Below, one piece after another: positions 10,556-21,352 of a stretch of 64,000 nt of DNA. The stretch spans positions 55,054,216-55,118,215 of the forward strand of contig OV277868.1 in assembly GCA_922989275.2 (NCBI GenBank), read 5' to 3'. Made by a program: the position numbers and the translations under genes. This stretch comes from Gari tellinella (Eukaryota > Mollusca > Bivalvia > Cardiida > Psammobiidae). The notes under the pieces were generated by a model. The model worked only from the letters and a program-made list of their open reading frames with translations, made no database searches and was not told where the DNA came from. How positions within the stretch are numbered: position 1 is the stretch's first letter; each line of letters starts with the position of its first letter.

Positions 10556-10748
10556 AGGGCTCCAGATAAGGGGAGTATTTCAAGAACCAAAATCTTCATT
10601 TCTGATTTAAACTCTATGGTGTCACTACTCATTAGTATCGTCTCGAAGAGACGATTCTATTGAGTAGTAACATTATAGGATTTGGTGCTAAAATGAGAGA
10701 GAAAATGTTGGATTTGTTCAGTTTACTCCCCCTTATCTGGAACTCTGC
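10556..10748. mobile_element. Family F MITE, copy 1
   Basis: Inverted ends GGGCTCCAGATAAGGGG and CCCCCTTATCTGGAACTC. The inner hairpin is CTCATTAGTATCGTCTCG / CGAGACGATTCTATTGAG. Related copies lie at 13446-14692 (split) and 42908-43088. Confidence 0.75.
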
Positions 10749-11062
10749 TAACAGTTTTGAAAACGATCAGCCTATGTTAATTTTTATGCGATTAGACGAA
10801 GGTGTTTGTTGATGGTTTGGTTGGGTAGAGATCCTTAGACACAATGCAAAGTTGGGAATAGGAGACAAATGGTTAGTAATTTTTCTCGTTTTTATTTATT
10901 TATCATTTTTTACTGTTACCTTATTCTTATTCCATTTTATTGTCAAAGAAATGTTTCAACTCAATGAAGCACCATTCTGTCTCAATTTCATTACCGTCTG
11001 CATTCCGAATTTCCTTATTACTAAATCACACGGTTGCTTGAAGCAAGATATAAAGAAACCTT

Positions 11063-11960
11063 AAACAAGAGCCGCATGCGGCCCTAAATCGCTCACCTGG
11101 TACCCATGGTTACGGTCATGGTGACGTCAAATTGAACAAGTGATTTGGGAAACCCATGAATCATTTCTGTTAAATTATTCTTAAATCAGATCAGTAGTTC
11201 AGAGGAAAGGTTTTTGAAAAATTTCTAAACAGTAATATAAGGAAAATTTACCCCACCCACTGGCGGCCATGTTTTGTAAGACAACAGAATTATTTTAAGA
11301 AATCGGGTAGAGGGTCATCAATGGATCATTTGCGTAAAATCATTTTCAATTTGGACATGTGGTTTCAGAGAAGAAGATTTTTAGAGTTTTTACTTATATA
11401 TAGCCATATAAGGAAAATCTACCCCACCCACTAGCAGCCATGTTTTTTAAGATAACAAAATTATTTTAAGAAATCTGGTAGAGGGTCACCTATGGATCAT
11501 TTGTGTGAAATTACTTTCAAATCTGACCAGTGGTTTCAGAGAAGAAGATATTTAAAGTTTTCGCTATATAGCCATATAAGGAAAATCTACCCCACCCACT
11601 AGTGGCCATGTTTTTTGAGATAGGAAACTTATTTCCAGAAATCTGATAGACAGTCACCCATGGAGCATTTGGGTAAAATTATTTTCAATTTGGACCAGTA
11701 GTTTTGGACAAGACGATTTTAATGTTTTTTCAATTGGTTGCCATGGCAACCACAATTTCAACTGGATCACCTATATTTGAAGAAATCTGAGAGGCTACCC
11801 TACAATGGACAATCTTATGAAGTTTCGGTGAAATTGGCCCAGCGGTTTCTGAGAAGAAGATCTTTAAAGAAAAAGTTTGACGACGGACTGTCGGACGGAC
11901 GAACGGACACAGGGTGATCACAATAGCTCACCTTGGCACTTCGTGCCAGGTGAGCTAAAA
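11063..11960 (+). mobile_element. ACAAGAG-type dispersed repeat, copy 2
   Basis: Starts AAACAAGAGCCGCATGCGGC...CGCTCACCTGG and ends AGCTCACCTTGGCACTTCGTGCCAGGTGAGCTAAAAA. The body holds three units of about 180 bases, each with AGGAAAATYTACCCCACCCA; the same unit is repeated at 38405-39560. GTTGCCATGGCAACC and CGGACGGACG lie near the right end. Confidence 0.75.
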
Positions 11961-12014
11961 AGCTTGGTTTTAAGCTGAGACTTGTCTTCAGTTACTAGTA
12001 TCAAATTTTCAATT

Positions 12015-12199
12015 TTAACCCTTTACATTATAGAAGCGCCTTTTAGCGCATTCCGTTTAATCCTCCGCGGAAGAAAATAATTCCAATCTATACAGTCATG
12101 AATATGCCCACTTATGCAGTTTGAAAATAGAAAATAAGGCACCTTAATGAGCATTCTGATTTACATTCATCCTGCTTTAAGCAACAATCTGCTTGAATA
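12015..12199. mobile_element. Family D MITE, copy 3 (reverse, interrupted)
   Basis: TTAACCCTTTACATTATAG, then CCTCCGCGGAAGAAAATAAT and an H2 core with CATTCTGATTTACATTCATCC. It is cut at the TA where family I copy 2 begins. Confidence 0.65.
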
Positions 12200-12537
12200 T
12201 ACAGTGCGCCCTCTCTACAACAACACTTAATTGGAGACATAGATTGTGTGTTGTTCGGAGGTAATTTGTATAGGGAGGGGAATTGGCTTACATTTGCAAA
12301 CAGCTTAATACGGCGTCTGATTTGGATTAAAGTTGTTTGTCACTCGTCATTATGTTGTTTCTGTCGAAATGTCCAATATGTAAATTTGAGAAAAATTGAA
12401 GACGACAGTTTTAAGCAGACGATATTGCAGTCGTGAAAATGTTGGTCATAGTTGTTGCGTTTGGGGAAACGGCGACAAGCGTTGTTGTATGAAAGGAATC
12501 GTTGTTCAGAAGGCCGCTGTGGGGACGGTGCATTGTA
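12200..12537. mobile_element. Family I MITE, copy 2
   Basis: Starts TACAGTGCGCCCTCTCTAC and ends ACGGTGCATTGTA. Contains an H1-type pair (TTGCAAACAGC... and TTGTTTGTCACTCG) and a TTTTAAGCAGACGATATTGC box resembling family B. Inserted in family D copy 3. Confidence 0.65.
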
Positions 12538-12651
12538 CATAACATTTCTTATGATCCAAACTGTTTACACAGTCGTTCTTAGTCGCCTACAGCGGGTATA
12601 TCTAAAGGACTAACTATATATTTTACCAATTTCATCGTCTGCGTTTTTCTC

Positions 12652-12892
12652 TTTCACTGCCAGCAGAGCCAAAAGGCGACTTGGCAAAAAGTTTTGATCC
12701 TGATCAGATGCCGCGTTACGCGGCGTCTGGTCAGAAACATATTTTTTGACACTCATATCGATATGTCTTAGTCATACTACCTAAATTCTAACTTTGGAAT
12801 CTACTTGCAGACAACAATATTAAAGCAGACGACAAGAAAGCGGTGTAGGGGGTAAAAATCTCACGATTTATTTGGCATCGAAAAGAGTTAAC
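12652..12892. mobile_element. Family B MITE, copy 3
   Basis: CTTTCACTGCCAGCAGAGCC, AAAAGGCGACTTGGC, a damaged H1 core at about 12690-12750, AAAGCAGACGACAAG, GGGGGTAAAAATCTCACGAT, ending AAAGAGTTAA. Confidence 0.65.
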
Positions 12893-13006
12893 CTTTTTAC
12901 CATAGTAATTTTAATATCGTCTGATTTTTAAACGGTTGTCTGACCTTTTGTTACAAAGTAGGATTGAAAGCTGTTCGATTTAGTATTATCTTTACGAGCG
13001 GCGTCA

Positions 13007-13150
13007 CCGTGGGAAAGACATTATCCTCCAATGCAATAAACGCGTTTGTGCTAGAAACAATTGAGTAAATGTTAATTGGTAACAGTTTGAAACCAAGGTC
13101 ATGCGTTCAGTAACTCGGCCTTTAATCAGGCCAGAAAGCCGCTTGTTTCT
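13007..13150. repeat. Worn family A fragment
   Basis: GGGAAAGACATTATCCTCC, AATAAACGCGTTTGTGCTAG and a mutated H1 core around 13085. Confidence 0.45.
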
Positions 13151-13205
13151 CAGATGTAAATGTGTAGCCAACATGCAATAAGTTTTCACAGGAACACTGT
13201 TTGTT

Positions 13206-13313
13206 AACCCATCCGTGCCTAGCGTCCCATAACTCGGACATAGGCAAACAGTGAAGACTCAGATCAGACAGCGCATAATGCAGCGTCATACATGAGTATA
13301 CACTGTTTGCTAA
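13206..13313. repeat. H1 hairpin fragment with TTAACCC start
   Basis: TTAACCCATCCGTGCCTAGC, then GCAAACAGTGAAGACTCAGA paired with TGAGTATACACTGTTTGC around GCGCATAATGCAGCGT. Confidence 0.5.
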
Positions 13314-13445
13314 CATCAACTTATATAATAATTTAAATGAGAATATAAAACTATCCCAGACACCCTTTAACGAAAGATGTTCTCATCCTATATATAAACA
13401 AGCAACCCGCAAGGCATACATGAGTTAATGAAGAGTTTAGTCGAA

Positions 13446-14692
13446 AGCTCCAGATAGGAGGGAGCACAGGTACTTGACACATACTTTATTATCTATGAAC
13501 CCCCTCCCCCCTTAAAAAAAAAAAAATTTGTTTTTTTTACTATACTTCTATTATAGATACAAGGTAAACAGCGCAATTCGACACCTAGTCTTTACTATCG
13601 ACTTAAACTGATGCTAAAATAGACTCGATCGCCGATATTCTCTTGTGGTACCCTCGGGAAATGATTAATTTATCAATATCTACTTTTTATTTCATCAAAT
13701 TCCGTCAAATAACGCCACAGTACGTGAATTATAACGAAAATAAGCTTCAAAAAGTTTTATGTCGTTCTCTTGGTACAGAATTTATTGCCCAAAATAAGGG
13801 GTAATCTAGTCGGTTTGCACATTTAACGGCCTTTATGGCTGGAACTTTCACCTAATTTCATTAGAGCAAATGCGTTTGTGTCGGAACATGACCCTCTTCA
13901 CTATCAGCTATATGAAATATACATGTAATTTGGCACGAAATTGACAAGTGAAAGACTCATTTCATTTTCAATGCCATTTTGAATACCGGAATGAATCGAA
14001 TGAACGGAGCGATCTCATTGGTCAAAATTAAACAGGTAAAGTTTCTTTTAATTTTGCATTCTATGTAAATTATATAAAACTGATAATATTTCATTTAAAG
14101 ATGATTTATAATATTTGGTGAAAGTTCCAGTGGCATAGGCCATTTATTGTGGACAAATAACAGATCACCCCTACATGTACATTCGTTGCTATGTACCAAG
14201 AAAACGACAAAAAACTTTTTGAAGCTTATTTTCGTTATAATTCACGTACTGTGGCGTTATTTGACGGAATTTGATGAAATAAAAAGTAGATATTGATAAA
14301 TTAATCATTTCCCGAGGGTACCACAAGAGAATATCGGCGATCGAGTCTATTTTAGCATCAGTTTAAGTCGATAGTAAAGATTAGGTGTCGAATTGCGCTG
14401 TTTACCTTGTATCTATAATAGAAGTATAGTAAAAAAAAAAAAATTTTTTTTTTTTTTAAGGGGGGAGGGGGTTCATAGATAATAAAGTATGTGTCAAGTA
14501 CCTGTGGGAGGGAGTAAACTGAATAAATCCAACATTTTCTCGCTCATTTCAGCACCAACTTGTATCGTGTTACAACTCATTAGAACAGTCTCGAAGAGAC
14601 TATTCTAATGAGTAGTGATGACACAGGGTTTAAAGCAAAAAAAAAAAAAAAATGTTTTTGGAATACTCCCCTTATCTGGAGTCCTGGCTCCG
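13446..14692. mobile_element. Family F MITE, copy 2, split by a hAT-like element
   Basis: The left 19 bases (AGCTCCAGATAGGAGGGAG) end at 13464. The element resumes at 14515 (GTAAACTGAATAAATCC), with the F hairpin CTCATTAGAACAGTCTCG / CGAGACTATTCTAATGAG, and ends CCCCTTATCTGGAGTCC. Confidence 0.75.
13465..14506. mobile_element. hAT-like non-autonomous element, 1,042 bp
   Basis: Terminal inverted repeats of about 310 bases (13465-13777 and 14195-14506) start CACAGGTACTTGACAC. It is flanked by a perfect 8-bp duplication GGAGGGAG (13457-13464 and 14507-14514). An 8-bp duplication with CA-starting ends is usual for hAT elements. The 417-bp interior has no transposase frame. The arms differ at few positions (for example TCGTTCTC against TCGTTTTC), so insertion was fairly recent. 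Confidence 0.85.
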
Positions 14693-14832
14693 AGGTTATA
14701 CAGCTTTTGACTTGAGTCTTGACTCGTTCTCAAGTATTTGATTGGTCAGATTTGAGCCTAGGCTCAAATCTGACCAATCAAATGCTTGGAAACACACTCA
14801 GACTCAACTAAACACTTTATAACCTCGAGGCC
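14693..14832. mobile_element. Family G MITE, copy 1
   Basis: A long palindrome with ends CGAGGTTATACAGC and CTTTATAACCTCG and a perfect centre TGGTCAGATTTGAGCC / GGCTCAAATCTGACCA. It lies about 50 bases inside the intron from the exon 1 donor. Confidence 0.75.
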
Positions 14833-14879
14833 TGTTTTACTCGTCGTTAGGGTTTAACTTTTCAGACAGTTATTTTTAC

Positions 14880-16020
14880 CTTTACATCCTCCAGGTGTTT
14901 TCAAGAAAGGGTTGCTGTACAAGTTGTTTAGTGTAGCCCAATAGTGCTCATCTGGCGTGTACGTATCTCTGGACCAGTCGAGCAAGTCCTGTGCCATCTT
15001 GTTCTCCAGAACAAACTCCACAAACTTCCGGCTGAACACGTTGTATGCGTTCCCTTTCGTAATCGTTAGCTTATGAGGTGGAGCTTCTTTCGTTAAATTT
15101 GTATTAATTATATACGCAGTGTCTGTGTCCAGATATGTTATATACTTCTGCATGAATCGTTTCGCATCCATTGTAGAAAACACTTCGTGGATATCGTTTG
15201 CTCCTTTATAAAGAGTCATAATCTGAACCATCTGAAAGTTTGACAGAAGCGGAAGTTCACTCGACGCCATGTTTATTAAATATTTCCATTCTGACTGTCG
15301 TTTTACATGGTCATGCATGCAATTGATATCGGCCTGTAATCGCCTATAGCTGGCGTAAATCACTGTTTCCAACGTGGAAGCTACAAAAACATTGTCAAAG
15401 CAGTTAGCTATGCCTAACACTGCTGCCAAGACTTCCGGTGTTGCCTTTTTATCCACATGAATACAGTACTGGTTTTGGGGTGCGTAGATAACTCGCAAGA
15501 GGCGTTCTAACTGTTCCACGTTTTGATACATTAGTATGTTAAATGCTATAGGAAATACCCGCTCTGCCTCAGTAGATGGTTCTGTAGGATATCCCCGTAA
15601 TTGTTTAAATCTATCACAATTTCTAGTGAGTAAGTCAAATATAGTATCCCGTCTATGTGTAAAATTATGATTGTGTAAGGACAGATAGTCCTTTGCTCTA
15701 CGTAGTTCTTTCGGGTCATTGTCAAATAGTTTGGCACAGTTGATGTTTGGCTTCTGTGGGTTGACTAGAAGGTCTGGATATGGCAGGTTTTGGCGTGGCA
15801 AACTTGGCGTTGCAAACTCTGGCTTTGGAATCGGGAATGTTATTGGCGCTGGTGATGCCACACGATTGGGCTGATAGGCGTGAACTAGTTCCGGTCCGTC
15901 AAATATCACAACGTTGGTGGAGGTTTTATCCATCATAACAAAAGCAAGCAGCACCATTAGAAATATTATCAGTGAGAAGTAGGCGAAACATGACACAAAC
16001 TTTCGCCTAAGACGACGCAT
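14880..16020 (-). CDS. GCNT-family beta-1,6-N-acetylglucosaminyltransferase, exon 1 (380 codons plus 1 base)
   Basis: Glycosyltransferase family 14 (core-2/I branching) enzyme, expected to add GlcNAc in beta-1,6 linkage to O-glycans in the Golgi. The ATG at 16018-16020 opens a basic tail RRLRRK and a hydrophobic segment (residues about 12-30), making a type II membrane protein, then a proline-rich stem (51-93). The catalytic region starts near 155: FPIAFNILMY, YCIHVDKKA (186-194), LQADINCMHDHV, WKYLINMASSELPLLSNF and GNAYNVFSRKFVEFV. TPDEHYWATL holds the likely catalytic glutamate E358. N-glycosylation sequons are NFT (119) and NLT (308). The frame runs 8 codons past the donor into the intron. 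With exon 2 the protein has 480 codons including the stop, a little above the usual 400-450 residues because of the stem. The acceptor substrate cannot be assigned. Confidence 0.93.
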
Positions 16021-17080
16021 TTTGTATCACCTTGTTAGTCTAATGACAGGAGAAATACTGATGTTTTATTGAAATACTGATGTGTTTTATTGCACACTTG
16101 TGTTTTATCCTTGACTAGAAAAACGTTAATCTCCTTTCAACATTCATCAGCAAGCCGGATCACAGTTAAATGAAATTATGTATCCAGCTAAACAAAGAGG
16201 GTGACATCTTTGAGATAACTAAGTGAGAGCCAAGTAGGGATTTAACTAATATTTCCGTTTTGCGGAGCTTTCTATGAAAATAGTTATACAACAACAAACA
16301 ACACAATAGCACCGGGTGTATCAGAGTTTTGTGTAATTATTAAAGCATCACGTTTAAAATAATATACTTATGATTATAAAAATAATATTAGAATTACGGT
16401 TACCATTTCCAGGTTTTATCTAAACACATACTGTGGCTCTGGTATATTGACAATATAGTCTAATAAATCAGCTGTTCGTTGTGCGTTTGCCATGGTAACG
16501 ATGTACACGATTATAAATGGAAAATGCATCCCATACATTTCCCACATTGATTCACAACAGCTTAAGCATTCTGCAACAATAGTTTAATCCACGGCATTTT
16601 CTCACATTTTCTAAGTTTTATGCATGATCATAACCACATTCATCACAAGCGACTGTAGGTATTGCCCTGTATAAGTATCATCTACTTATGATGTATCCGT
16701 AATGTAATCCCCTGGTTAAGTATTCCACCAGCATCTAGAGCTAAGTAATTTCACCACTGTTACATAATCTCGCGTTTCGCATCAATACCCGAATAATTCT
16801 TTCTTGTTTCTCCTATATTCCACGGCGTCCTCCGAAAACTACTTCTTTGCAACATCGATTGGCCAGGTTCCACTACAGCTTACCGTCTCTTGCTTGCAGA
16901 ATGAGACCAGTTTAGTAGGATTGGGATATCAGTTACACCATGGACAAGCCATTAACCTTTATGATGAAATCTAGCCGTCTGACTCGTAGACCAGACAGGA
17001 CTGTATATGACCTGTAAAGATATCAAATAATTATAAGCCATTGGATACAGTAAATGCGTTTTTCTAGATAATTGCGAACA
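16021..17080. other. Upstream region of the GCNT-family gene
   Basis: One of the few stretches of about 1 kb without recognisable repeats. It would hold the 5' UTR and promoter. No convincing TATA element or upstream exon can be assigned by eye. Confidence 0.4.
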
Positions 17081-17081
17081 G

Positions 17082-17135
17082 GTTGGATCCAGATCAGACG
17101 CCGAGTTACAACGTGTTTGTCGCTCAGATAATCAA
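17082..17135. repeat. H1 hairpin fragment
   Basis: GCGAACAGGTTGGATCCAGA and TCAGACGCCGAGTTACAACG followed by GTGTTTGTCGCTCAGA. One arm is partly deleted. Confidence 0.4.
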
Positions 17136-17245
17136 AACATCTATCCAGAATATTCAAGACCCTGTCATTCGTTTTACATTTTATTGCATTGAATTGAAAG
17201 AGGACTCAAATATACTGTTTAAAGATGGATACTGAAAGCAGAATT

Positions 17246-18545
17246 AAAAAACAAGAGGGCCATGGCCCTTAATTCGCTCACCTGAGGTCATTGTGCCTTA
17301 GCTTAATAGGCAAGACAACATTTTAATATAGCTGTAAATGGAATTATCTTCCAGACAAAAAAAAACATGACAAATTGGAATAACTTAAAAAATATTGTTG
17401 GCAGAGTTATGGCCCTTATCCATGATACATCTTCTAATCAAGCTACATGTATTTCCATATGATTATTTATTGCACATTCTGCTTTACTTTCAGCCTGCTT
17501 TAAGTTATCATCTACTAAGATATAGATACTATTTCTTATATCTTTATGACTGTATAAAGTGGAATTATTTTCTTTAGAGGAGGAATAAATTAAAGGTGTA
17601 AAAAGGCATATGTATGGGGTAATGGGTTAACATCAGTAGAACTGGAGTTATCTCAAAGACAAGAAAATATGACACTGGGAAATATCTCAAAAATGACATT
17701 GACCTTTGTAGGACATGACCCAAGTTATAAAGTTTCTAACTTTAACAAAGTTATGGCTAAGATTAAAGTTGTGGACTGACAGACAAACAAATGGACAAAC
17801 AGACAAAAAAAAGCAGACAGACAAAAACAATATGCCCCCAACTGCAGGGCATAAAAATGTAGCAGACAACACCATATGCTGCTGTTACAGACTCAGTGAA
17901 CCTCAGCTGACCAGCTGACCTGAATTCAGTTATGTAACTCTGGTAGTAGGAAATGTGGCTAGGGTCTAACTCTTATAATGCTGAATTGCTGTCTGCTATA
18001 CATATTTTGAATGTGAATTATGACCTAGATATTTAACCGACCAGAACCATTTGAACAAACTAGGTAAAGGACATTTAGAAGTGTCACCATGCCAAATATC
18101 AAAGCTCTGGCCATATTAGTTTCAGTGGAGAAGACGTTTGAAATTTTCACTATATAACTCTATGTAAAATTGTGACCCCCCGGGGCGGGGCCAATTTTGA
18201 CCCCAGGGGCATAATTTGAACAAACTTGATAAAGGACCTGTAGGTGATGCTATGTGCCAAATATCTAAGCTCTGGCCCTTGCAGTTTTTGACAAGAAGAT
18301 TTTTTAAGATTTCATTATTTTTTCACTTTGGTTGCCATGGCAACCAGAGTTCTGCATTGTTTTTAATTCTTTGAACAAATTTGGAAGAGCTTGACCCAAG
18401 GAACATTTCTGTAAAGTTTGGTTGAATTCTGTTCAGTGGTATAGGAGGAGATGTCATTTGAAGCAATTGTTAACGACGACGGACGACGGACACAGGGCCA
18501 TCCCAATAGCTCACCTTGAGCCTTTGGCTCAGGTGAGCTAAAAAT
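17246..18545 (+). mobile_element. ACAAGAG-type dispersed repeat, copy 3 (interrupted)
   Basis: Starts AACAAGAGGGCCATGGCCC...CGCTCACCTGAG and ends AGCTCACCTTGAGCC...GGCTCAGGTGAGCTAAAA. It contains a family D remnant (17465-17631) and a different dispersed-repeat fragment ending CATATGCCCCCAACTGCAGG near 17850. The last 550 bases match copy 1 closely. Confidence 0.65.
17465..17631. repeat. Family D remnant inside the ACAAGAG repeat
   Basis: Half an H2 core (CATTCTGCTTTACTTTCAGC, CTGCTTTAAG), then GACTGTATAAAGTGGAATT, TTTAGAGGAGGAATAAATT and GGGGTAATGGGTTAA. Confidence 0.6.
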
Positions 18546-18606
18546 AGAAAGCTACTACATAATATTTCTGTGTTACGTCAATCTTTTTCTAAGCAACTAC
18601 ATGCCT

Positions 18607-18868
18607 TAACACTTTACCCAATAACCTGTTTCTTAAAACAGATACCTTAAATACAGAGCTGAAAGCAGAATGAAAATACAATGTAAAGCAGAATGCACAT
18701 TAAGCCACATTTGGCTTTACTTTAAGCCTGCTTTAAGCTACCATCTGCTAGGAAATAGAAACTATTTCTAGTGGTTAACAATAATTATTATTATTTTATA
18801 AAGCAAAACTATTTTCCTTAGTGGAGGAATAAATGGAAGGCGTAAAAAGGGGTATTTATGGGGCAATG
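18607..18868. mobile_element. Family D MITE, copy 4
   Basis: CTTAACACTTTACCCAATAA, a worn H2 core (GTAAAGCAGAATGCAC / CTTTACTTTAAGCCTGC), TTAGTGGAGGAATAAATGG and GTATTTATGGGGCAATGAC. The right TTAA is lost. Confidence 0.6.
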
Positions 18869-18991
18869 ACATCAGTGCCTGTTAGCTCTATGCATGCTAG
18901 GTATTTTTTCTTTTTCTGCAACAATTGTCGTCTATTACTGTTCTAAAATAAGAATTTCAAAATTTCTTTTAAAGTCAGGGTCAGAATGGCA

Positions 18992-19050
18992 AACAGCTTG
19001 GATCCTGATGAGACGCCGCGTTACGCATCTGGGTCCAAACTGTTTGCAAG
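18992..19050. repeat. H1 hairpin, family B type
   Basis: GGCAAACAGCTTGGATCCTG pairs with TGGGTCCAAACTGTTTGCAA; the right arm has lost several bases. Confidence 0.5.
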
Positions 19051-19084
19051 GGTTATCACTGCTGCAGTCATATCCGCCGCTAGC

Positions 19085-19204
19085 CACAGGGATCCGACAC
19101 GATTGATGTTTTAGGGAAACAATCGTCAGAAGGTATATATAGTCTCTATATATACCTTCTGCCGATTTTTCCCCCTTAAAAATCAATCGTGTCGGACCCC
19201 TGTG
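19085..19204. mobile_element. hAT-like MITE, 120 bp
   Basis: Almost wholly palindromic. The ends are CACAGGGATCCGACACGATT and its complement AATCGTGTCGGACCCCTGTG. It is flanked by a perfect 8-bp duplication CCGCTAGC (19077-19084 and 19205-19212). The centre is AGAAGGTATATATAGTC with its inverse. Confidence 0.85.
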
Positions 19205-19279
19205 CCGCTAGCAGGGTAAGAGTTAAAGATGGGAAGACACTTTCCCTATCCGCTTAAACGAAATTAAATGCAAACACAG

Positions 19280-19484
19280 TACAGTAAAACCTCTCTATTG
19301 CGGCATCTTAATTGTATAGATTATTAGGTATTTACGACATGTGATTGCTTAAGGCAATGTGGCAGTTAAACAGACAGATCCTTTAGGAGCATTTTGTATA
19401 CCACATTGCTTGAAGCTGTCACCTGTCTTTTATACAATCAATTATCCTTAATTTTAGCAGTCGTAATAGATATGTTTTACTGTA
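19280..19484. mobile_element. Family E MITE, copy 2
   Basis: TACAGTAAAACCTCTCTATT on the left and TAATAGATATGTTTTACTGTA on the right (20 of these bases match the inverse of the left end loosely). The core has lost part of one H2 arm. A TAA microsatellite starts at its right end. Confidence 0.65.
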
Positions 19485-19697
19485 ATAATAATAATAATAA
19501 TAATTATAATAACAGTTATAATAATAATAATGATAATAATAGTAATAATAATATAATAACACTAATAATAATAACAGTTATAATGATTATAACAGTTATA
19601 ATAATAATAATAATAATACATGTAGTTATAATAATAACGATAATAATAATAATGATAATAATAATAAAAATAATAATAATTATTATAATATTAATAG
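19484..19697. repeat. (TAA)n / (ATAATAATA) microsatellite
   Basis: About 210 bases of AATAAT units with TGATAA and AGTTAT interruptions. The 114-codon and 76-codon frames over it are artefacts of the repeat. Confidence 0.95.
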
Positions 19698-19974
19698 ATA
19701 AAAGAGAAGTACCAGGACATTTTGTAATGATGAACTGAACTTGCAATTACAGCGAATTTTTACAATAGTCAAACTTGAAACCATGCAGTTATAAACTTAG
19801 GAAGCATGAATATCTTTTACATAAACGTGACTGCTTTATGTAAAATAAAAAGAAACTAATGCAGAAAAGTCATTTTATTACCAGGTTACAGTTAAATGCA
19901 ACACAAATAAGCTTCCTGCATTACTTTTGTTGTCTACAAAAGTTAAGCCTATTGCCATTAAAAGATGTAATTGT

Positions 19975-20041
19975 TAAACAGTGCAGACCCTGATGAAATG
20001 CCCTGTCACGTGGCGTCTCGTCAGGGTCTGCACTGTTTGCT
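19975..20041. repeat. H1 hairpin core
   Basis: TTAAACAGTGCAGACCCTGA pairs with TCAGGGTCTGCACTGTTTGC; the loop is ATGCCCTGTCACGTGGCGT. An AAATGGGTTAA near 20163 may be the right end of its host element. Confidence 0.6.
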
Positions 20042-20700
20042 ACTGCATATGAAATGTTCTGATGTATGGAAAACCATTGCAGTGTCTATAGATCACCCTT
20101 GTACATGTATAGCTATAACGAAATCTTCTAGCAAGCATAGTTTATTGCAATATCCAGCCATAAATGGGTTAACTGCCACCTGCTTCAACATCCTTGTTTA
20201 AGGGCAATTCTGGCTATATTCTGCAATCTGCTTGACTGACTTATGTATTTCTCGAGTGCTTCTTAAGATCAAGCGCAGGTGTAGGCCTATAATTATAGAC
20301 AGACAGTTAAACGTCTTAGTCTGCTTTTAATGAGAAAGTACACTTGCAGTCTCCCAAACAAGCGATAACTTAATTAATGCGGGATACAAGTAATGCAGAA
20401 AGGCCACACGGGAGCTTTCTTTATTATATGCCTTCGTATGATATCGAGCGTTTCCGCGTGTATTTGCACAGTAAAATACAAGAGTCTGTATCAGCCACCT
20501 TGTATCAGCCACTTTGTATTTTACTCTGACGTCGCTTTCGGTTTAAAGGGATGTCATTTACGTTCATGTGCAAGTGCCGCGTTATTCTTTGTGACATACA
20601 AAAATTCTTCTTCTGCTTCAAAAAACTAATAAATATTGGGTATTAAATTATTTAAACAACTATATAGTTGTTTCTGGTGTGTATTCAAGGCATATAATAA
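20042..20700. other. No gene recognised
   Basis: A family E-like piece (GCCACACGGGAGCTTTCTTT) near 20402 and the direct repeat TATCAGCCACYTTGTAT near 20490-20520. Otherwise unassigned. Confidence 0.4.
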
Positions 20701-20873
20701 ACACATCACCAGTTGACAGTGTGCTACAGAGTGTTGCATTTAGCTCTCGACGTTTTTGGCGGAAACAACCGATCAGACTCGCGCCAAGGCGCTCGTCAGA
20801 TCGGCTATTTCCGCCAAAAACGTCTCGAGTTAAATACATCACTCTGTATCGCACTGTCAACTGGTAATGTGTA
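20701..20873. mobile_element. Palindromic element, about 173 bp
   Basis: ACACATCACCAGTTGACAGT pairs with ACTGTCAACTGGTAATGTGT. Inner arms CTCGACGTTTTTGGCGGAAA and GATCAGACTCGCGCC pair with their inverses around AAGGCG. The two short frames read across it are mirror images of one another. Confidence 0.8.
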
Positions 20874-20946
20874 TGTATTATCTTTGTCCTGCATCAAGCA
20901 GTAACCTGTCTCTAGATAATTGGAAACGTTCATATTCAATGTCTTC

Positions 20947-21197
20947 TTAACCCTTAACCCAATAACCAGTTTATAACATTAAATACAGGTGATCACTTAA
21001 AGCAGGTTAAAAGTAAAGAAGAATGTGCCTTCAGGCACATTCTGCTTTACATTCAGCCTGCTTTAAACTACCATATGCTAGGCTATATAAAACATTTGTT
21101 ATGGTAATTGATCATGAGGATATAAGCTGGAACTATTTTCTTTAGCGGAGGAATAAATTAAATAGGCTAAAAGTTGCTTCTATTGGGGAAAGGGTTA
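20947..21197. mobile_element. Family D MITE, copy 5 (intact)
   Basis: Starts TTAACCCTTAACCCAATAAC and ends TGGGGAAAGGGTTA. H2 core at about 20987-21075, with TGTGCCTTCAGGCACATTCT at the loop. TTTAGCGGAGGAATAAATTA is conserved to the right. Confidence 0.8.
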
Positions 21198-21352
21198 TGA
21201 GTGTATTTACAATGAATATCGGCAAACCAGGAAATTCGTGCCAGTACTAATGGGACTATTTATTCTTCAGAATGCTAGACATTTTTCTGTCTGTAGGAAC
21301 TCGCAGATACATTTTATCAGCCGTTTGCGTTAGTTAAAATAACCAGAATATC

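Larger units (their letters stand above)
8135..14879 (-). other. Single intron of the GCNT-family gene
   Basis: The donor is AAAG|GTAAAAAT at 14880/14879 and the acceptor TTTCAG|GT at 8135/8134 (minus strand). Length is 6,745 bases, phase 1. It is filled with mobile DNA: F, D, I, B and C elements, a hAT-like element nested in F, and an ACAAGAG repeat. Confidence 0.88.

Noticed and set aside
19394..19746. 114- and 76-codon frames
   Set aside because: They translate a TAA/ATA microsatellite into runs of Asn and Ile.
20713..20904. 62-66-codon frames on both strands
   Set aside because: Mirror frames generated by the palindrome at 20701-20873.
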